Positions 46,676 to 57,306 of a stretch of 64,000 nucleotides of DNA are shown here, one piece after another. The stretch spans positions 23,714 to 87,713 of the forward strand of contig NZ_BRVM01000004.1 of assembly GCF_026011715.1 (NCBI RefSeq). Reading direction: 5' to 3'. The notes beneath the pieces are model-generated. The model saw only the letters and a list, made by a program, of their open reading frames with translations, was not told where the DNA came from and ran no database searches. A program made the translations under genes and the position numbers. Numbering within the stretch: the first letter of the stretch is position 1; each line of letters starts with the position of its first letter. Source of the DNA: Cytobacillus sp. NCCP-133 (GTDB taxonomy: Bacteria; Bacillota; Bacilli; Bacillales; Cytobacillaceae).

Positions 46676-46740
46676 AGACTCCAAGGAGGGGTTGGCGCCT
46701 GGAGCTAGACAGTTCTCTAATAAATTTTGATATTACAAGA
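46676..46740. repeat. Dispersed intergenic repeat, family A, copy 4 (right end only)
   Basis: GGCGCCTGGAGCTAGACAG followed by TTCTCTAATAAATTTTGATATTACAAGAAAA matches the right third of copies 1 and 3. The remaining bases of the rnjB-dapA gap (46393-46675) show no gene or repeat. Confidence 0.65.
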
Positions 46741-46769
46741 AAAGCCAACCAGCATACACTGATTGGCAA
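46741..46769 (-). terminator. Terminator of dapA
   Basis: GCCAA(C)CAG pairs with CTGATTGGC with one bulge; the minus-strand tail is TTTTCTTG, abutting repeat copy 4. Confidence 0.7.
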
Positions 46770-46779
46770 AAAAAATAAA

Positions 46780-47646
46780 TTATTTAAATAGAGCAACTAT
46801 GGCATTTCGTTCCTGTTCAGTTAAAGGCACCATTGGCAGGCGGACGGACCCGACATCAAGCCCCTTTAATTGAAGAGCTGTTTTTACAGGCACAGGGCTT
46901 GGTGCAGCAAAAAGCCCTTCCATGATTGGAAGAATCTGCTGATGAATCTTCGCAGCCTTTTCGTTTTCACCGCTAAGGTATGCCTTTACCATTTCCTGCA
47001 TTTCGTTTCCAATCACATGAGAAGCAACAGATACGATGCCTGTTCCTCCAATCGCCATGCATGGAAGTGTAAGGCCATCATCACCGCTATACAGCAAGAA
47101 GCCTTCATCTGTCCCCGCTATGATTTTTGCCATTGCATTAAGATCTCCACTTGCTTCTTTCACTGCTGCGATGTTTGGAATCTTAGAAAGGCGGATAATC
47201 GTGTCCGGCTGAATATTAACGGAAGAGCGGCCTGGAATGTTATAAACCATAACAGGAAGCTTCGTATTTTGAGCAATTGCCTTGAAGTGCTGATAGAGCC
47301 CTTCCTGGTTTGGCTTATTGTAATATGGCGCAACAATCATGATGGCATCTACACCAATTTGCTCTGCTTTCTTGGTTAACTCAATTGATTCATACGTATT
47401 ATTGCTGCCTGTTCCTGCAATGACAGGAACGCGTTTATCAGCTACTTTTACTGCATGCTGGAATAAAGCCAGCTTTTCTTCTTTTGTCAGGGTAGGCGAC
47501 TCACCAGTTGTTCCAGCGACAACTAATGATTCGGTGCCATTTTCAATAAGATGGTTGATTAGCTGTGTCGTTTTAGGAAAATCAATATGTCCCTTGTGAT
47601 CGAACGGCGTCACCATTGCTGTAGATATTCGGCCAAATAGAACCAT
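46780..47646 (-). CDS. dapA: 4-hydroxy-tetrahydrodipicolinate synthase
   Basis: A 288-residue TIM-barrel lyase condensing pyruvate with aspartate semialdehyde. GTTGESPTL holds the catalytic Thr pair, YNIPGRSSV the Tyr, and AAVKEASGDL the Schiff-base Lys. Its product feeds both lysine/diaminopimelate and, via SpoVFAB, dipicolinate. It is downstream of asd and dapG as in B. subtilis. Confidence 0.96.
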   Translation of the reverse strand: MVLFGRISTAMVTPFDHKGHIDFPKTTQLINHLIENGTESLVVAGTTGESPTLTKEEKLALFQHAVKVADKRVPVIAGTGSNNTYESIELTKKAEQIGVDAIMIVAPYYNKPNQEGLYQHFKAIAQNTKLPVMVYNIPGRSSVNIQPDTIIRLSKIPNIAAVKEASGDLNAMAKIIAGTDEGFLLYSGDDGLTLPCMAIGGTGIVSVASHVIGNEMQEMVKAYLSGENEKAAKIHQQILPIMEGLFAAPSPVPVKTALQLKGLDVGSVRLPMVPLTEQERNAIVALFK

Positions 47647-47778
47647 TTTTACACTCCTTGCAATTGTTCAAAAAGCCCGGGAAAATACGGGCAGATCTGC
47701 CGCACATAATGCTGATCCGTCGATCGCCGCATCATAGGCTTTTCTTCCCCTTTTTGAACATTTATTTTTATAAATAAA

Positions 47779-49023
47779 TTAAATATCTGTTCTCTCGTAC
47801 TCTGTCAGATCTTGTTCCAGATGAAAAGCATCATGCAATGCATTTACTGCTTTTGACAGATCTTCCTGTTTTACAAGAACCCAGATGGTTGTATGACTGT
47901 CTGCAGATTGGAGAATTCGGATGCCCTGCTCGGACAGTGCCGTCACGATACGGGAAGCCACTCCTGGCACTCCCTGCATCCCTGCACCGACAACAGATAC
48001 TTTGGCGCATGCTCTTTCGACTAACGGAATATGGCCAAGGCCCTCTAATATATTGATCGCTTTATCGGTCATTTCCTCTGAGACCGTATAGTTCACTCCA
48101 TTTGGGTAAATGTTGATAAAGTCGACACTGATGCCTTGGTTTGCCATTGCCTTAAATACCTCTGATTGCAGATCATATTGGTCCTTCTTGGCAAGGACTT
48201 TAATCTGCGTCACATTAGAAAGATGCGCAATGCCAGTAACGGGACGTTCTTTAATATCTGTACCCCGTCTGTTTTTGTTAAGAGTAGTCACAAGTGTTCC
48301 GGGACTTTCTAAATAGGTAGAGCGGATCCGGATCGGAATTTTAGCCTGCATGGCAATTTCCACAGCACGGGGATGAATAACTTTTGCCCCCTGGTAAGCC
48401 ATGTTGCAGACTTCTGTATAGGTAACCACCGAAAGCGGACGTGCATTTGCAGCAATGCGAGGATCCGCAGTCATGATGCCTTCTACATCGGTAAAAATAT
48501 CAATCCACTCAGCATTTAAGGCTGCCCCAAGAGCAGCAGCGGAGGTATCGCTGCCTCCTCTGCCAATTGTGGTAACATCCCCAAGCTTGGAGGTTCCCTG
48601 GAACCCTGCCACGACAATGACATCATGCTCCTCCAATTCTTTCAGGAGCCTGTCACATTTCATATCAATAATTTTTGCGTTTGTATGATCATTATTTGTT
48701 CTGAAACCTGCTTGGGCACCGGTCAAGGCAGCTGCAGTGATGCCATTTTCCTTAAGCATGCTGGAAAAAACAACACTGGAAATGACTTCTCCGCAGGATA
48801 GAAGAAGGTCTGTTTCCCGTTTGCTGATCTTGCTGCAGTTCCCATCTACAAGGGAAAGCAAGGTATCTGTCGCATATGGATCACCTTTTCTGCCCATTGC
48901 TGATACGACAACTACAACCTTATATCCTTCAGACAGCGCTCTTTGAATATGTTTTAGCGCATGTTCACGGCTATTTTGGTCGCGTACTGATGTGCCTCCA
49001 TATTTTTGAACGATAATATTCAT
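47779..49023 (-). CDS. dapG: Aspartokinase I
   Basis: 414 residues: N-terminal kinase domain (VQKYGGTSV at residues 4-12, TIGRGGSDTSAAALGAAL) and two C-terminal ACT domains (NPNGVNYTVSEE region and GVASRIVTALSEQGIRI). In B. subtilis DapG is the diaminopimelate-inhibited isozyme that supplies sporulation. It lies 45 bases downstream of asd. Confidence 0.95.
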   Translation of the reverse strand: MNIIVQKYGGTSVRDQNSREHALKHIQRALSEGYKVVVVVSAMGRKGDPYATDTLLSLVDGNCSKISKRETDLLLSCGEVISSVVFSSMLKENGITAAALTGAQAGFRTNNDHTNAKIIDMKCDRLLKELEEHDVIVVAGFQGTSKLGDVTTIGRGGSDTSAAALGAALNAEWIDIFTDVEGIMTADPRIAANARPLSVVTYTEVCNMAYQGAKVIHPRAVEIAMQAKIPIRIRSTYLESPGTLVTTLNKNRRGTDIKERPVTGIAHLSNVTQIKVLAKKDQYDLQSEVFKAMANQGISVDFINIYPNGVNYTVSEEMTDKAINILEGLGHIPLVERACAKVSVVGAGMQGVPGVASRIVTALSEQGIRILQSADSHTTIWVLVKQEDLSKAVNALHDAFHLEQDLTEYERTDI

Positions 49024-49068
49024 TAAAACACCTCTAACTTCTCTTTTACATGAAGAGAAACTCGTTAA

Positions 49069-50118
49069 CTATTTTACTAACCCAAGCTTAATTAAGCTTT
49101 CGGCAATTTGTACGGAGTTCCATGCTGCCCCTTTAAGAAGATTATCAGAAACAACCCACATATGGAAGCCTTTATCCTCATCCAGATCTTTGCGGATACG
49201 GCCGACAAATACATCATTTTTTCCGACACAATCAGCAGGCATAGGGTAGACCTGGTTTTTCGGATCATCCTGAAGGACAATCCCAGGTGCATTTTCTAAA
49301 AGGCCCTTGATGTCATTTGCTGTTACATCAATTGTCTCCACTTCAAAATAAAGCGATTCTGAGTGGCCTGTTGCCACTGGAAGGCGCACACATGTTGCAG
49401 CTACTTGAAGCTCCGGCATATGCATAATTTTCTTCGTTTCATTTATCATTTTCATTTCTTCAAAAGTGTAGCCATTATCCTGGAATTTATCGATTTGTGG
49501 AATCGCATTGAAAGCAATTTGATAATGTTTTTTGTCGCCTTTTACCGGAAGGATTTCCGGCTCAAACTCTTCACTATTTATAATTGCTTTTGTTTGTTCA
49601 TTTAATTCCTGTACTGCAGCAGCTCCTGAACCTGATACTGCCTGGTAAGTAGATACAATGACTTTCTTCAATCCGTACTTTTCTTTAACTGGCTGCAAAG
49701 CAACAACCATTTGAATTGTAGAGCAGTTTGGATTGGCGATAATGCCGTTATGCTTAAGGAGATCATCTTCATTCACTTCAGGTACGACAAGAGGCACATT
49801 TGAATCCATTCGGTAAGCACTTGTGTTATCTACCACAATCGCACCATGTTCAACAGCATGGGGAGCAAGTTCTTGCGACACGCTTCCTCCAGCGCTGAAT
49901 AATGCTATATCTACACCCTTAAAGCTCTCGGGCTTTGCTTCCTGCACAGTATACTCTTGGCCTTTGAACATTACCTTGTTGCCAGCAGAACGGGCTGATG
50001 ATAAAAGAGTTAATTGAGAGATCGGAAAATCTCTGTTTTCAAGTGTTTGAACCATTTGCTGACCTACTGCGCCAGTTGCTCCTAATACCGCTACATGAAA
50101 TCCTTGTTTTTGTTCCAA
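49069..50118 (-). CDS. asd: Aspartate-semialdehyde dehydrogenase
   Basis: 349 residues. The NADP-binding [10 protein letters not shown] is at residues 14-23, the catalytic Cys is in [10 protein letters not shown] and the His in [14 protein letters not shown]. It makes the common precursor of lysine, threonine, methionine and dipicolinate. It is first of the asd-dapG-dapA group, downstream of spoVFB across a 295-base gap without an obvious terminator. Confidence 0.96.
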   Translation of the reverse strand: MEQKQGFHVAVLGATGAVGQQMVQTLENRDFPISQLTLLSSARSAGNKVMFKGQEYTVQEAKPESFKGVDIALFSAGGSVSQELAPHAVEHGAIVVDNTSAYRMDSNVPLVVPEVNEDDLLKHNGIIANPNCSTIQMVVALQPVKEKYGLKKVIVSTYQAVSGSGAAAVQELNEQTKAIINSEEFEPEILPVKGDKKHYQIAFNAIPQIDKFQDNGYTFEEMKMINETKKIMHMPELQVAATCVRLPVATGHSESLYFEVETIDVTANDIKGLLENAPGIVLQDDPKNQVYPMPADCVGKNDVFVGRIRKDLDEDKGFHMWVVSDNLLKGAAWNSVQIAESLIKLGLVK

Positions 50119-50413
50119 TTTCCTTTTCCCCTTCCAGTACCAATATATTTTTCTAGCAAAATTAGTTATTAGCGATAAGCAATACGCCCAAAATTCATAG
50201 AACGGCGTCCAATATGATTTGGCAGCCGTTTATCTGCCCACTTGTTTCTAAAGGCAGGTTTCCATGTATATCATCAGCATATTGACCATAAGCTCCAAGT
50301 TGTTATTATTAAAATATTTTTAAACTCAGCTTGGAGGTTGGTTATCTTAGTAACCTTTATTCTAACATATTCGTTCACTAAAGGACTAAATTTTTTGCTA
50401 GAAAAAACAGGGG
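50119..50413. other. Intergenic region between asd and spoVFB
   Basis: No gene and no clear terminator. It presumably includes a vegetative promoter for asd-dapG-dapA. Confidence 0.35.
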
Positions 50414-51013
50414 TTAATTACCGTCTTTATATCTTTCTACTACAACAGGCTGAAGCTGCTTTCCTTCCATCGCATGAAGTACGGTATCTGACAAGGCTGT
50501 CATTCGTGCAACCATGGAATTTGGCTTCTTAACTGGATCATCCTGGCCATATGGGATAAAATAAATATTTTTGGTAGCCATCAGCCTCATTAAGTTTACT
50601 CCATTCAATCCAAGTGCATCATTTGTAGAAATCCCGAGAATCACAGGTTTTCCATTTCTCAAAGTCGCTTTGGCTGCCATAAGCACCGGTGAATCGGTCA
50701 TGGCATTAGCAAATTTGCTCATGGAATTTCCAGTTAACGGTGCAATCACCATACAATCCAGCGGGATTTTTGGTCCCAGCGGCTCCGCTTTAACAATCGA
50801 ATCAATCACTTTATGGCCTGTTAAATCTTCAATTCTTTGGACCCAGTCTTCCCCTTTGCCAAATCTTGTTTCTGTATTCTTGACTGTAAAAGTTACCACA
50901 GGGAGCACCTCCGCCCCTGCATTAACCAGCTTTTCTATTTCCGGAAAAACAGCATCATACGTACAATGTGATCCGGTTAACCCAAATCCGATTCTCTTCC
51001 CTTTAAAACTCAT
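50414..51013 (-). CDS. spoVFB: Dipicolinate synthase subunit B
   Basis: A 199-residue flavoprotein-like subunit (GFGLTGSHCTYDAVFPEIEKLV, VIAPLTGNSMSKFANAMTDSPVLMAAKATLRN) of the mother-cell enzyme that makes dipicolinic acid. It overlaps spoVFA by an ATGA, so the subunits are made together. Confidence 0.95.
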   Translation of the reverse strand: MSFKGKRIGFGLTGSHCTYDAVFPEIEKLVNAGAEVLPVVTFTVKNTETRFGKGEDWVQRIEDLTGHKVIDSIVKAEPLGPKIPLDCMVIAPLTGNSMSKFANAMTDSPVLMAAKATLRNGKPVILGISTNDALGLNGVNLMRLMATKNIYFIPYGQDDPVKKPNSMVARMTALSDTVLHAMEGKQLQPVVVERYKDGN

Positions 51014-51912
51014 ATTGTATTCCCCTTTCTCTTTTGCAAGTCTTCCTTAATCAATTGAGAAAGAACATTTGCCAATATTTGCCCTGCTGTTTTCGGAGCA
51101 ACGATTCCAGGCAGGCCTGGAGCAAGCAAAGCTTTCACTCCTCGCTTTTCCGCATAGCGGAAGTCTGTTCCGCCAGGCTTTGAAGCCAGATCAATAATAA
51201 GCGTATGTGCAGGCATTTTTGAAATGACTGACGCAGTCACTACTAGATGGGGGGCTGTATTGATGCAAATATCCAGATCTTTAACCGCATCCTCGATATC
51301 TTTTAAGTGAAATGGAGTAAGACCCATTTCTGTTATCCTCGCTATATGTTCACTCTTCCTGGCCCCAACTTTCACTTTCGCACCCAATGCGTGGAAAGTT
51401 CTGGCTACACTCATGCCAACTCTCCCCAAGCCAATCACTCCTATTTTAGAGCCATGAATGGTAAAATCCGTATGCTGGATTGCCATCATAATGGTTCCCT
51501 CAACAGTTGGGATTGAATTGTAAATGGCCACATCATCTCTCTCAAATAATTGCACCAAACGCCGGTCTGCCTGCTTTGTAATTCCTGTTAAATATGAATT
51601 TGTGATGCCTGAATAAACCGTACAGTGAGCAGGTGTTTGTGAAAGAATGTCCTCCTCAAAAACAACTTTTTCATTCGAGAAAATCGTTTCTATTTGGCCC
51701 TCCAGACCCGTGCCAGGCACTGGGAGGATAATAGCGTCTATATTCGTAAAGTCCACTTCATCTATTTTTTCTTTTACCGCACCAGAGAACGCATGATCCA
51801 GCTGCTCGAAACCAATCAATGAGAGCTTTGCATCAAGCTCGGTTAGTTTCCGGATGATTTCCAGCTGCCTTGCATCACCGCCGATAACTGCTATTTGGGT
51901 TCCTGTCAGCAT
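51010..51912 (-). CDS. spoVFA: Dipicolinate synthase subunit A
   Basis: A 300-residue NAD(P)-binding dehydrogenase subunit with Rossmann loop GVIGLGRVGMS in the centre and a first half specific to the family. It oxidises the product of DapA to dipicolinate during sporulation. The frame is open to 52038, but the ATG at 51912 is preceded by AAGGTGAG and gives the family N-terminus MLTGTQIAVIGGDARQ; the 42-residue extension is rejected. Confidence 0.94.
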   Translation of the reverse strand: MLTGTQIAVIGGDARQLEIIRKLTELDAKLSLIGFEQLDHAFSGAVKEKIDEVDFTNIDAIILPVPGTGLEGQIETIFSNEKVVFEEDILSQTPAHCTVYSGITNSYLTGITKQADRRLVQLFERDDVAIYNSIPTVEGTIMMAIQHTDFTIHGSKIGVIGLGRVGMSVARTFHALGAKVKVGARKSEHIARITEMGLTPFHLKDIEDAVKDLDICINTAPHLVVTASVISKMPAHTLIIDLASKPGGTDFRYAEKRGVKALLAPGLPGIVAPKTAGQILANVLSQLIKEDLQKRKGNTI

Positions 51913-52289
51913 GCAACACTCACCTTCTTTTTTCTTTCTTTTTGGAAGAAAGCATTTATTTTTGAAGCCGTTTGCCATCATGACTTCGGGCAAAAATCTC
52001 CTCGTACCGGCAACGCCACTGTACAATAGCTGAGGCACGAGACAGCAATTGCTTAGGAAGCTTCTGATTTAAACAATGTGTGGCGTGTTTCTTGGCCGGC
52101 AACTCCAATTAAATACGTATGTGGATTGTTATATTAAACTACTTCAACATCTTATGTACGAAAAGAGGAATAGGTGAGTTTTCCATTAAAAAGAAATGGG
52201 TTTATAAGGGGGATAAATATTGGGAAAACGTTTGCTGGAGGCTGTTGACAAGCTAACTTCTAACTTGATAGCAAAACATACTTCTTTAC
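51913..52289. other. Intergenic region between ymxH and spoVFA
   Basis: It must contain the sporulation promoter (sigma-K in B. subtilis) of spoVFAB. I found no -35/-10 pair good enough to list. No repeats. Confidence 0.4.
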
Positions 52290-52321
52290 ATTGAAAAAAG
52301 GACCTTCTGAAGGCCCTCTTG
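52290..52321 (-). terminator. Terminator of ymxH
   Basis: On the minus strand GGGCCTTC pairs with GAAGGTCC (one wobble) and TTTTTTC follows, directly after the stop. Confidence 0.78.
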
Positions 52322-52328
52322 CTCTGGT

Positions 52329-52586
52329 TTATTTTGGTTCTTCTTCACCTTCCGGTATATCTATGATAATCATATCATTGCCTATCTTTCTGATATGCTG
52401 CCAGGCAACTCGTATTTCATCTCCTTGACGCTTAAAGCCAAACCATTTCAGTGAAGGAATCAGCAAAGCCTGAATTTGCCCGCTTTTTTCATTAATCTCC
52501 AAATCTGTCTGTCCGAGAACCCCCAACCGTTCCGCCCTTTTTACATCAACGATCTCTTTTCCGCTCAACTCGCTTAATCTCATCAT
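52329..52586 (-). CDS. ymxH: YlmC/YmxH family PRC-barrel protein
   Basis: An 85-residue PRC-barrel protein (MMRLSELSGKEIVDVKRAERLG, then AWQHIRKIGNDMIII). The function is unknown; the position between mlpA and spoVFA is conserved in Bacillus. Own terminators on both sides suggest a single-gene unit. Confidence 0.9.
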   Translation of the reverse strand: MMRLSELSGKEIVDVKRAERLGVLGQTDLEINEKSGQIQALLIPSLKWFGFKRQGDEIRVAWQHIRKIGNDMIIIDIPEGEEEPK

Positions 52587-52652
52587 TTGCCCCCCTTTCT
52601 TCTTCTATATATCTTTATCTGTTAAAAGCCGCTTTTAGAAGTCTTGGACAAA

Positions 52653-52687
52653 ATAAAACAGCCCGCATGCAATACAGGCTGTTTTTA
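52653..52687 (-). terminator. Terminator of mlpA
   Basis: AACAGCC pairs with GGCTGTT around 13 bases; the minus-strand tail is TTATTTTG. Confidence 0.75.
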
Positions 52688-52701
52688 GGAAATATATAAT
52701 T

Positions 52702-53937
52702 TTAAAGATTTTTCGGAAGTTCCCCATCCGGGCTGATTAGGGCAACTGAGTATTTACCTGTGAAAATAGTGTTCGCCATACCATTTACTCCTTGCATGGA
52801 TACTGCATCAATTTCCTCAATAATTTCATCCATGGAACGATGGCGGCCCAGCAGGAGCTCATTTTTGCCGTTTCGGCTCATGCGGCTGTTTGTGCTTTCC
52901 AGGCTTAGCATCAAGCCGCCCTTCAGCTGTTCTTTGCTGTTGTTCAGCTCTTTGTCAGTAATGCCTTCCTTTTTAAGGGTAGCCAGCGTTTCCTGAATGG
53001 TATCAAACAGGACGTCCAGCTGCTTAGCACCTGTTCCCCCATAAAGTGTCACAATGCCGCTATCCTGGAAAGCAGAATGATACGAAAAGACTGAATAAGC
53101 CAATCCCCTTTGCTCCCTGACATCCTGGAACAACCGGCTGCTCATGCTTCCGCCTAGAATATTATTAAGCACAATCAGATTGTAAATACCTTTATGTCCA
53201 ACTTTCAAGCCTTCAAATCCAATGCATAGGTGGGCTTGCTCAGTATCCTTCTTGCGTGCGAAGTTGTTAGAATGAAACTCAGGCTTTTGCTCCGTTCTTT
53301 CTCTTTTGCCGCCTTTATAGGAACCAAAGTATTTTTCTACTTCCTTAATAAAGGACTCGTTTATATTTCCTGCAATAGAAATAACAACATTCTCTGGCGT
53401 GTATGTTTCATGCATATACTGCTTCAATGTATCTCCATTGAAGGTACCTAAAGTGTCTTCCGTCCCAAGAATTGGATATCCGAGCGAGTGATTTTCGTAA
53501 ATCGCCTTGCTTAAAAGATCATGTACAATATCATCAGGTGTATCCTCGTACATTTTGATCTCTTCATATACAACATTTTTCTCTTTGTTTAATTCTTCAT
53601 CAATAAAGGTAGAGTTAAAAAACATATCGGAGAGTACTTCAAGAGCAAAATCCGAATGTGTATCCAGCACCTTGGCATAATAACAAGTATACTCTTTTGA
53701 AGTAAAGGCGTTTACCTGGCCGCCTATGCTATCGAAACTCTCTGCAATTTCTCGCGCACTTCTAGTTTTGGTTCCTTTAAAAAACATATGCTCCAAGAAA
53801 TGAGAGATTCCGTTATTTGCGGTATCTTCATTCCGTGAGCCTGTTCCGATCCAAACTCCTATCGCCACAGAACGGACGGTTGGAATATTTTCTAGTACGA
53901 CTCTTACTCCGTTTTGGCAAGTATATTTCTTTATCAA
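52702..53937 (-). CDS. mlpA: M16-family metallopeptidase MlpA (YmxG)
   Basis: A 411-residue processing-peptidase-like enzyme. The inverted zinc motif HFLEHMFFKGT is at about residues 47-57 with the second Glu in EEIKMYEDTPDD. Relatives are homodimeric proteases; in B. subtilis MlpA affects extracellular protease expression. It follows ylxY by 40 bases. Confidence 0.94.
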   Translation of the reverse strand: MIKKYTCQNGVRVVLENIPTVRSVAIGVWIGTGSRNEDTANNGISHFLEHMFFKGTKTRSAREIAESFDSIGGQVNAFTSKEYTCYYAKVLDTHSDFALEVLSDMFFNSTFIDEELNKEKNVVYEEIKMYEDTPDDIVHDLLSKAIYENHSLGYPILGTEDTLGTFNGDTLKQYMHETYTPENVVISIAGNINESFIKEVEKYFGSYKGGKRERTEQKPEFHSNNFARKKDTEQAHLCIGFEGLKVGHKGIYNLIVLNNILGGSMSSRLFQDVREQRGLAYSVFSYHSAFQDSGIVTLYGGTGAKQLDVLFDTIQETLATLKKEGITDKELNNSKEQLKGGLMLSLESTNSRMSRNGKNELLLGRHRSMDEIIEEIDAVSMQGVNGMANTIFTGKYSVALISPDGELPKNL

Positions 53938-53977
53938 GTAAATTCCTCCTGTCTGAAACCTTAAACCCTGTGCTCCA

Positions 53978-54994
53978 TTAGTTTAAATCATTATTGTTAT
54001 TTTTTCCAAAATCATAATTATTATTTTCTCGTTTCCGGATTCTCTCTTCGCTCAATAGTTCTGAAACTGTTCCAATTTGGAGATTTTTCTGTTTAAGGGC
54101 CAGAATCAATTGATCCAGTGATTTTTCAGTAGAGTCAGTCGGGTGCATGAGGATTAATGCACCATTATGAACCTTGCTCAAGACCCGACTAATAAGCACT
54201 TGCGGAGCCGGGTTTTTCCAATCCACTGTGTCTACCGTCCACATAACTGTTCCTAGTTTCTCTTGGGCAGCAATCTTAACAATCTCATCTCTGTAACTTC
54301 CGCTCGGTGGTGCAAACCAAGTGATTGGCTTTCTCACTTTTTCATCCATCGTTGCTTCGATCACATTGTTCGTCTTCTGAATTTCTTCTCTTGCCTTTGC
54401 GGAAGAGATCACTTTCATATCTGGATGAGTATAAGAATGGTTGCCTACTTCATGCCCTGCATCCAAAATCATTCTGGCTAGCTCCGGATTATTCTTTACC
54501 CATCTTCCCTCGAGAAAAAAACTCGCAGATACATTATGTTCCTTCAAAGTAGACAGCATTCCGGACAAATATTCATTTCCCCAGGCAACATTAATAATGA
54601 AACTGACCATCGGCTTATCAGGATGGCCCTTATATACCGGTGCCGGAGGAAGATCTCTTAACTTTACTTTTGGTTCAACTTGTTTAAAAACAAGCTTTTC
54701 TTCGGAAAACTTCTGTTTAGGCTTCATTTTTTTATAGGATGCCTCGACATCTACTTCTATTCCATTGTACCCCGGTATAGCTTTCCAAACGGGATCTATT
54801 TTCGCATCCTGAGCAGGTATGCGGTATTTAGCTGCCTTTGCTTCGATTTCATCATACAGGGAGTCCTTTGGCTTTGAGACAGCCACAGCCCCTGATTCTT
54901 TCTTAAGACCAGCAACATACTGATCTGTCAGTGGATTATTGACAAACGCTAATGCAAAAACAAACATAATCGCAATATGGATATACTTCCTCAT
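53978..54994 (-). CDS. ylxY: Sporulation-associated polysaccharide deacetylase-like protein YlxY
   Basis: 338 residues: N-terminal signal/anchor (residues 3-22), a linker, and a NodB-like domain (about 130-310). The HSYTHPD metal motif is present, but the usual first motif with paired Asp is replaced by INVAWGN, so canonical deacetylase activity is doubtful. The C-terminus is Asn-rich (NNNYDFGKNNNNDLN). ATG 54994 is chosen; a TTG six codons upstream overlaps the AAGGAGG site. Lies between pnpA and mlpA as in B. subtilis. Confidence 0.88.
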   Translation of the reverse strand: MRKYIHIAIMFVFALAFVNNPLTDQYVAGLKKESGAVAVSKPKDSLYDEIEAKAAKYRIPAQDAKIDPVWKAIPGYNGIEVDVEASYKKMKPKQKFSEEKLVFKQVEPKVKLRDLPPAPVYKGHPDKPMVSFIINVAWGNEYLSGMLSTLKEHNVSASFFLEGRWVKNNPELARMILDAGHEVGNHSYTHPDMKVISSAKAREEIQKTNNVIEATMDEKVRKPITWFAPPSGSYRDEIVKIAAQEKLGTVMWTVDTVDWKNPAPQVLISRVLSKVHNGALILMHPTDSTEKSLDQLILALKQKNLQIGTVSELLSEERIRKRENNNYDFGKNNNNDLN

Positions 54995-55104
54995 TAAACA
55001 TGCCTCCTTCAATTCATTTTATGAGTTAAAGGGACAAGGTAGAACGGAAGCGTTTTGTTAAGGTATGCAACATAAGGCCGAATCCTGCAGAAAAACCTGA
55101 ATAT

Positions 55105-55132
55105 GTAAAAAGCCAGGGTTTCCCCTGGCTCA
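55105..55132 (-). terminator. Terminator of pnpA
   Basis: AGCCAGGG pairs perfectly with CCCTGGCT around a four-base GAAA loop on the minus strand, then TTTTTAC. Confidence 0.87.
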
Positions 55133-55185
55133 TAGGAATGGCCAGCCACATACAAAGCGCCTCTTATAGAAGCCTGCTTTTAGTA

Positions 55186-57306
55186 TTACTGCTGAGCTTT
55201 TTCCTTTTGCTCGCGCTGTTCACGCAATACTGCTTTGCGGGAAAGGTTTACGCGTCCCTGCTTATCTATTTCTGTTACTTTTACAAGTAATTCATCACCA
55301 AGGGATACAACATCCTCCACTTTTCCAACACGCTCTTCAGCCAGTTCGGAAATATGGACTAATCCGTCTTTTCCTTGGAATATTTCAACAAATGCACCGA
55401 ACTTTTCAATGCGCTTTACTTTGCCAAGGTACATCTGTCCGGTCTCGACTTCACGCACGATGTCTTCAATAATCTTTTTCGCCTTTTGGTTCATTGCTTC
55501 ATCTATAGAAGAAATGAATACTGTACCATCTTGCTCGATATCGATCTTAACGCCTGTTTCTTCAATGATTTTATTGATTTGCTTACCGCTTGGTCCAATG
55601 ACATCACGGATTTTATCAGGATTGATTGACATCATTAAAATTTTAGGAGCAAACTTGGAAAGCTCTTTTTTCGGCTGGTCTATAGTGCTCAGCATGGAAT
55701 CAAGGATTTGCATGCGGCCTTTCTTGGCCTGCTGCAATGCTTCTTCAAGAATTTCACGGGATAAGCCATCGATCTTTATATCCATTTGAAGGGCAGTTAC
55801 ACCATTGGAAGTTCCGGCAACTTTGAAGTCCATGTCGCCAAGGTGATCTTCCATGCCTTGGATATCAGTCAAAATCGAATAATGCTCACCTGACTTAATT
55901 AGGCCCATTGCAATTCCAGCAACTGGTGCTTTAATTGGCACCCCGGCGTCCATCATTGCCAATATGCTCGCACAAATACTCGCCTGGGATGTAGAGCCGT
56001 TAGACTCTAATACCTCTGATACAAGACGGATAGTATATGGGAAGTCATTTTCAGATGGAATGATTGGTTCCAGCGCACGCTCACCCAAAGCACCATGCCC
56101 GATTTCCCGGCGGCCTGGTCCTCTGATCGGGCCTGTTTCCCCCACACTGAAGTTAGGGAAGTTGTAATGGTGCATAAATCTCTTTTCTTCTTCTATTCCC
56201 AAACCATCAAGGATTTGGACATCGCCAAGAGCCCCTAATGTACATATGCTAAGGGCCTGCGTTTGGCCGCGCGTAAATAATCCTGATCCATGTGTACGAG
56301 GAAGTAATCCTATCTCTGAAGAAAGAGGGCGGATGACATCTAGTCCCCGGCCATCAGGACGTACTTTATCCTCTGTAATAAGACGGCGCACTTCAGCTTT
56401 TACAATCTTATCAAGGATTTGCTTGATTTGCTTAAGCTTATTTTCGTCCGCTTCTTCAGCTACATATTTAGCTGTAATTTCATCTTTTACTGCTTTAATA
56501 GCAGATTCACGGGCATTCTTTTCCTGAACCTGGATTGCTGTAATCATATCCTTCTCACAGATGCCTCGCACTTCAGCCTCAAGATCTTGGTCAACCTGGT
56601 ATAAAACAACTTCTATTTTCTCTTTGCCAATCTCAGAGACAATCTCTTCCTGGAAAGCGATCAGGCGTTTAATTTCTTCATGGCCGTACATGATGGCTTC
56701 AAGCATAATTTCTTCAGGAACTTCATCTGCTCCGGCTTCAACCATGTTGATTGCATCTTTCGTTCCGGCAACCACAAGGCTGATATCGCTCTTTTCAGCC
56801 TGCTCTACAGATGGATTGATTATGAAATCTCCATCAATGCGGCCCACGCTTACACCTGCAATCGGTCCTCCGAAAGGAATATCAGATACGCATAACGCCA
56901 ATGATGAACCAAACATCGCAGCCATTTCAGATGAACAGTTTTGATCAACACTCATGACCATGCTAACTACTTGTACATCATTTCTGAAGCCGTCCGCGAA
57001 TAATGGACGAATTGGCCTATCGATCAAGCGGCTAGCCAAAATAGCCTTCTCGCTTGGACGGCCCTCTCTTTTAATAAATCCGCCCGGAATCTTACCTACT
57101 GCATATAAACGTTCCTCATAGTTAACGGTCAGTGGAAAGAAATCCAGGTTTTTCGGTTCTTTTGATGCTGTAGCTGTACTAAGTACAACAGTATCGCCAT
57201 AGCGCACTAATACTGCACCGTTGGCCTGTTTAGCCAGCTGGCCAACCTCAACGGTCAATTTGCGCCCAGCCCACTCAAGGCTGTAGACATTTTTATCTTG
57301 TCCCAT
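55186..57306 (-). CDS. pnpA: Polynucleotide phosphorylase
   Basis: A 706-residue 3'-5' phosphorolytic exoribonuclease: two RNase PH domains separated by a helical domain, then KH ([20 protein letters not shown]) and S1 ([21 protein letters not shown]) RNA-binding domains. The second RNase PH domain has RRREIGHG-like [12 protein letters not shown] and the active-site segment [18 protein letters not shown]. The ATG at 57306 follows GAGAGGGG; a GTG eight codons earlier precedes that site and is rejected. The 5' leader is long, consistent with autoregulation in other bacteria. Confidence 0.97.
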   Translation of the reverse strand: MGQDKNVYSLEWAGRKLTVEVGQLAKQANGAVLVRYGDTVVLSTATASKEPKNLDFFPLTVNYEERLYAVGKIPGGFIKREGRPSEKAILASRLIDRPIRPLFADGFRNDVQVVSMVMSVDQNCSSEMAAMFGSSLALCVSDIPFGGPIAGVSVGRIDGDFIINPSVEQAEKSDISLVVAGTKDAINMVEAGADEVPEEIMLEAIMYGHEEIKRLIAFQEEIVSEIGKEKIEVVLYQVDQDLEAEVRGICEKDMITAIQVQEKNARESAIKAVKDEITAKYVAEEADENKLKQIKQILDKIVKAEVRRLITEDKVRPDGRGLDVIRPLSSEIGLLPRTHGSGLFTRGQTQALSICTLGALGDVQILDGLGIEEEKRFMHHYNFPNFSVGETGPIRGPGRREIGHGALGERALEPIIPSENDFPYTIRLVSEVLESNGSTSQASICASILAMMDAGVPIKAPVAGIAMGLIKSGEHYSILTDIQGMEDHLGDMDFKVAGTSNGVTALQMDIKIDGLSREILEEALQQAKKGRMQILDSMLSTIDQPKKELSKFAPKILMMSINPDKIRDVIGPSGKQINKIIEETGVKIDIEQDGTVFISSIDEAMNQKAKKIIEDIVREVETGQMYLGKVKRIEKFGAFVEIFQGKDGLVHISELAEERVGKVEDVVSLGDELLVKVTEIDKQGRVNLSRKAVLREQREQKEKAQQ

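Noticed and set aside
51913-52038. N-terminal extension of SpoVFA
   Set aside because: The ATG at 51912 has a good ribosome binding site and gives the usual family start.
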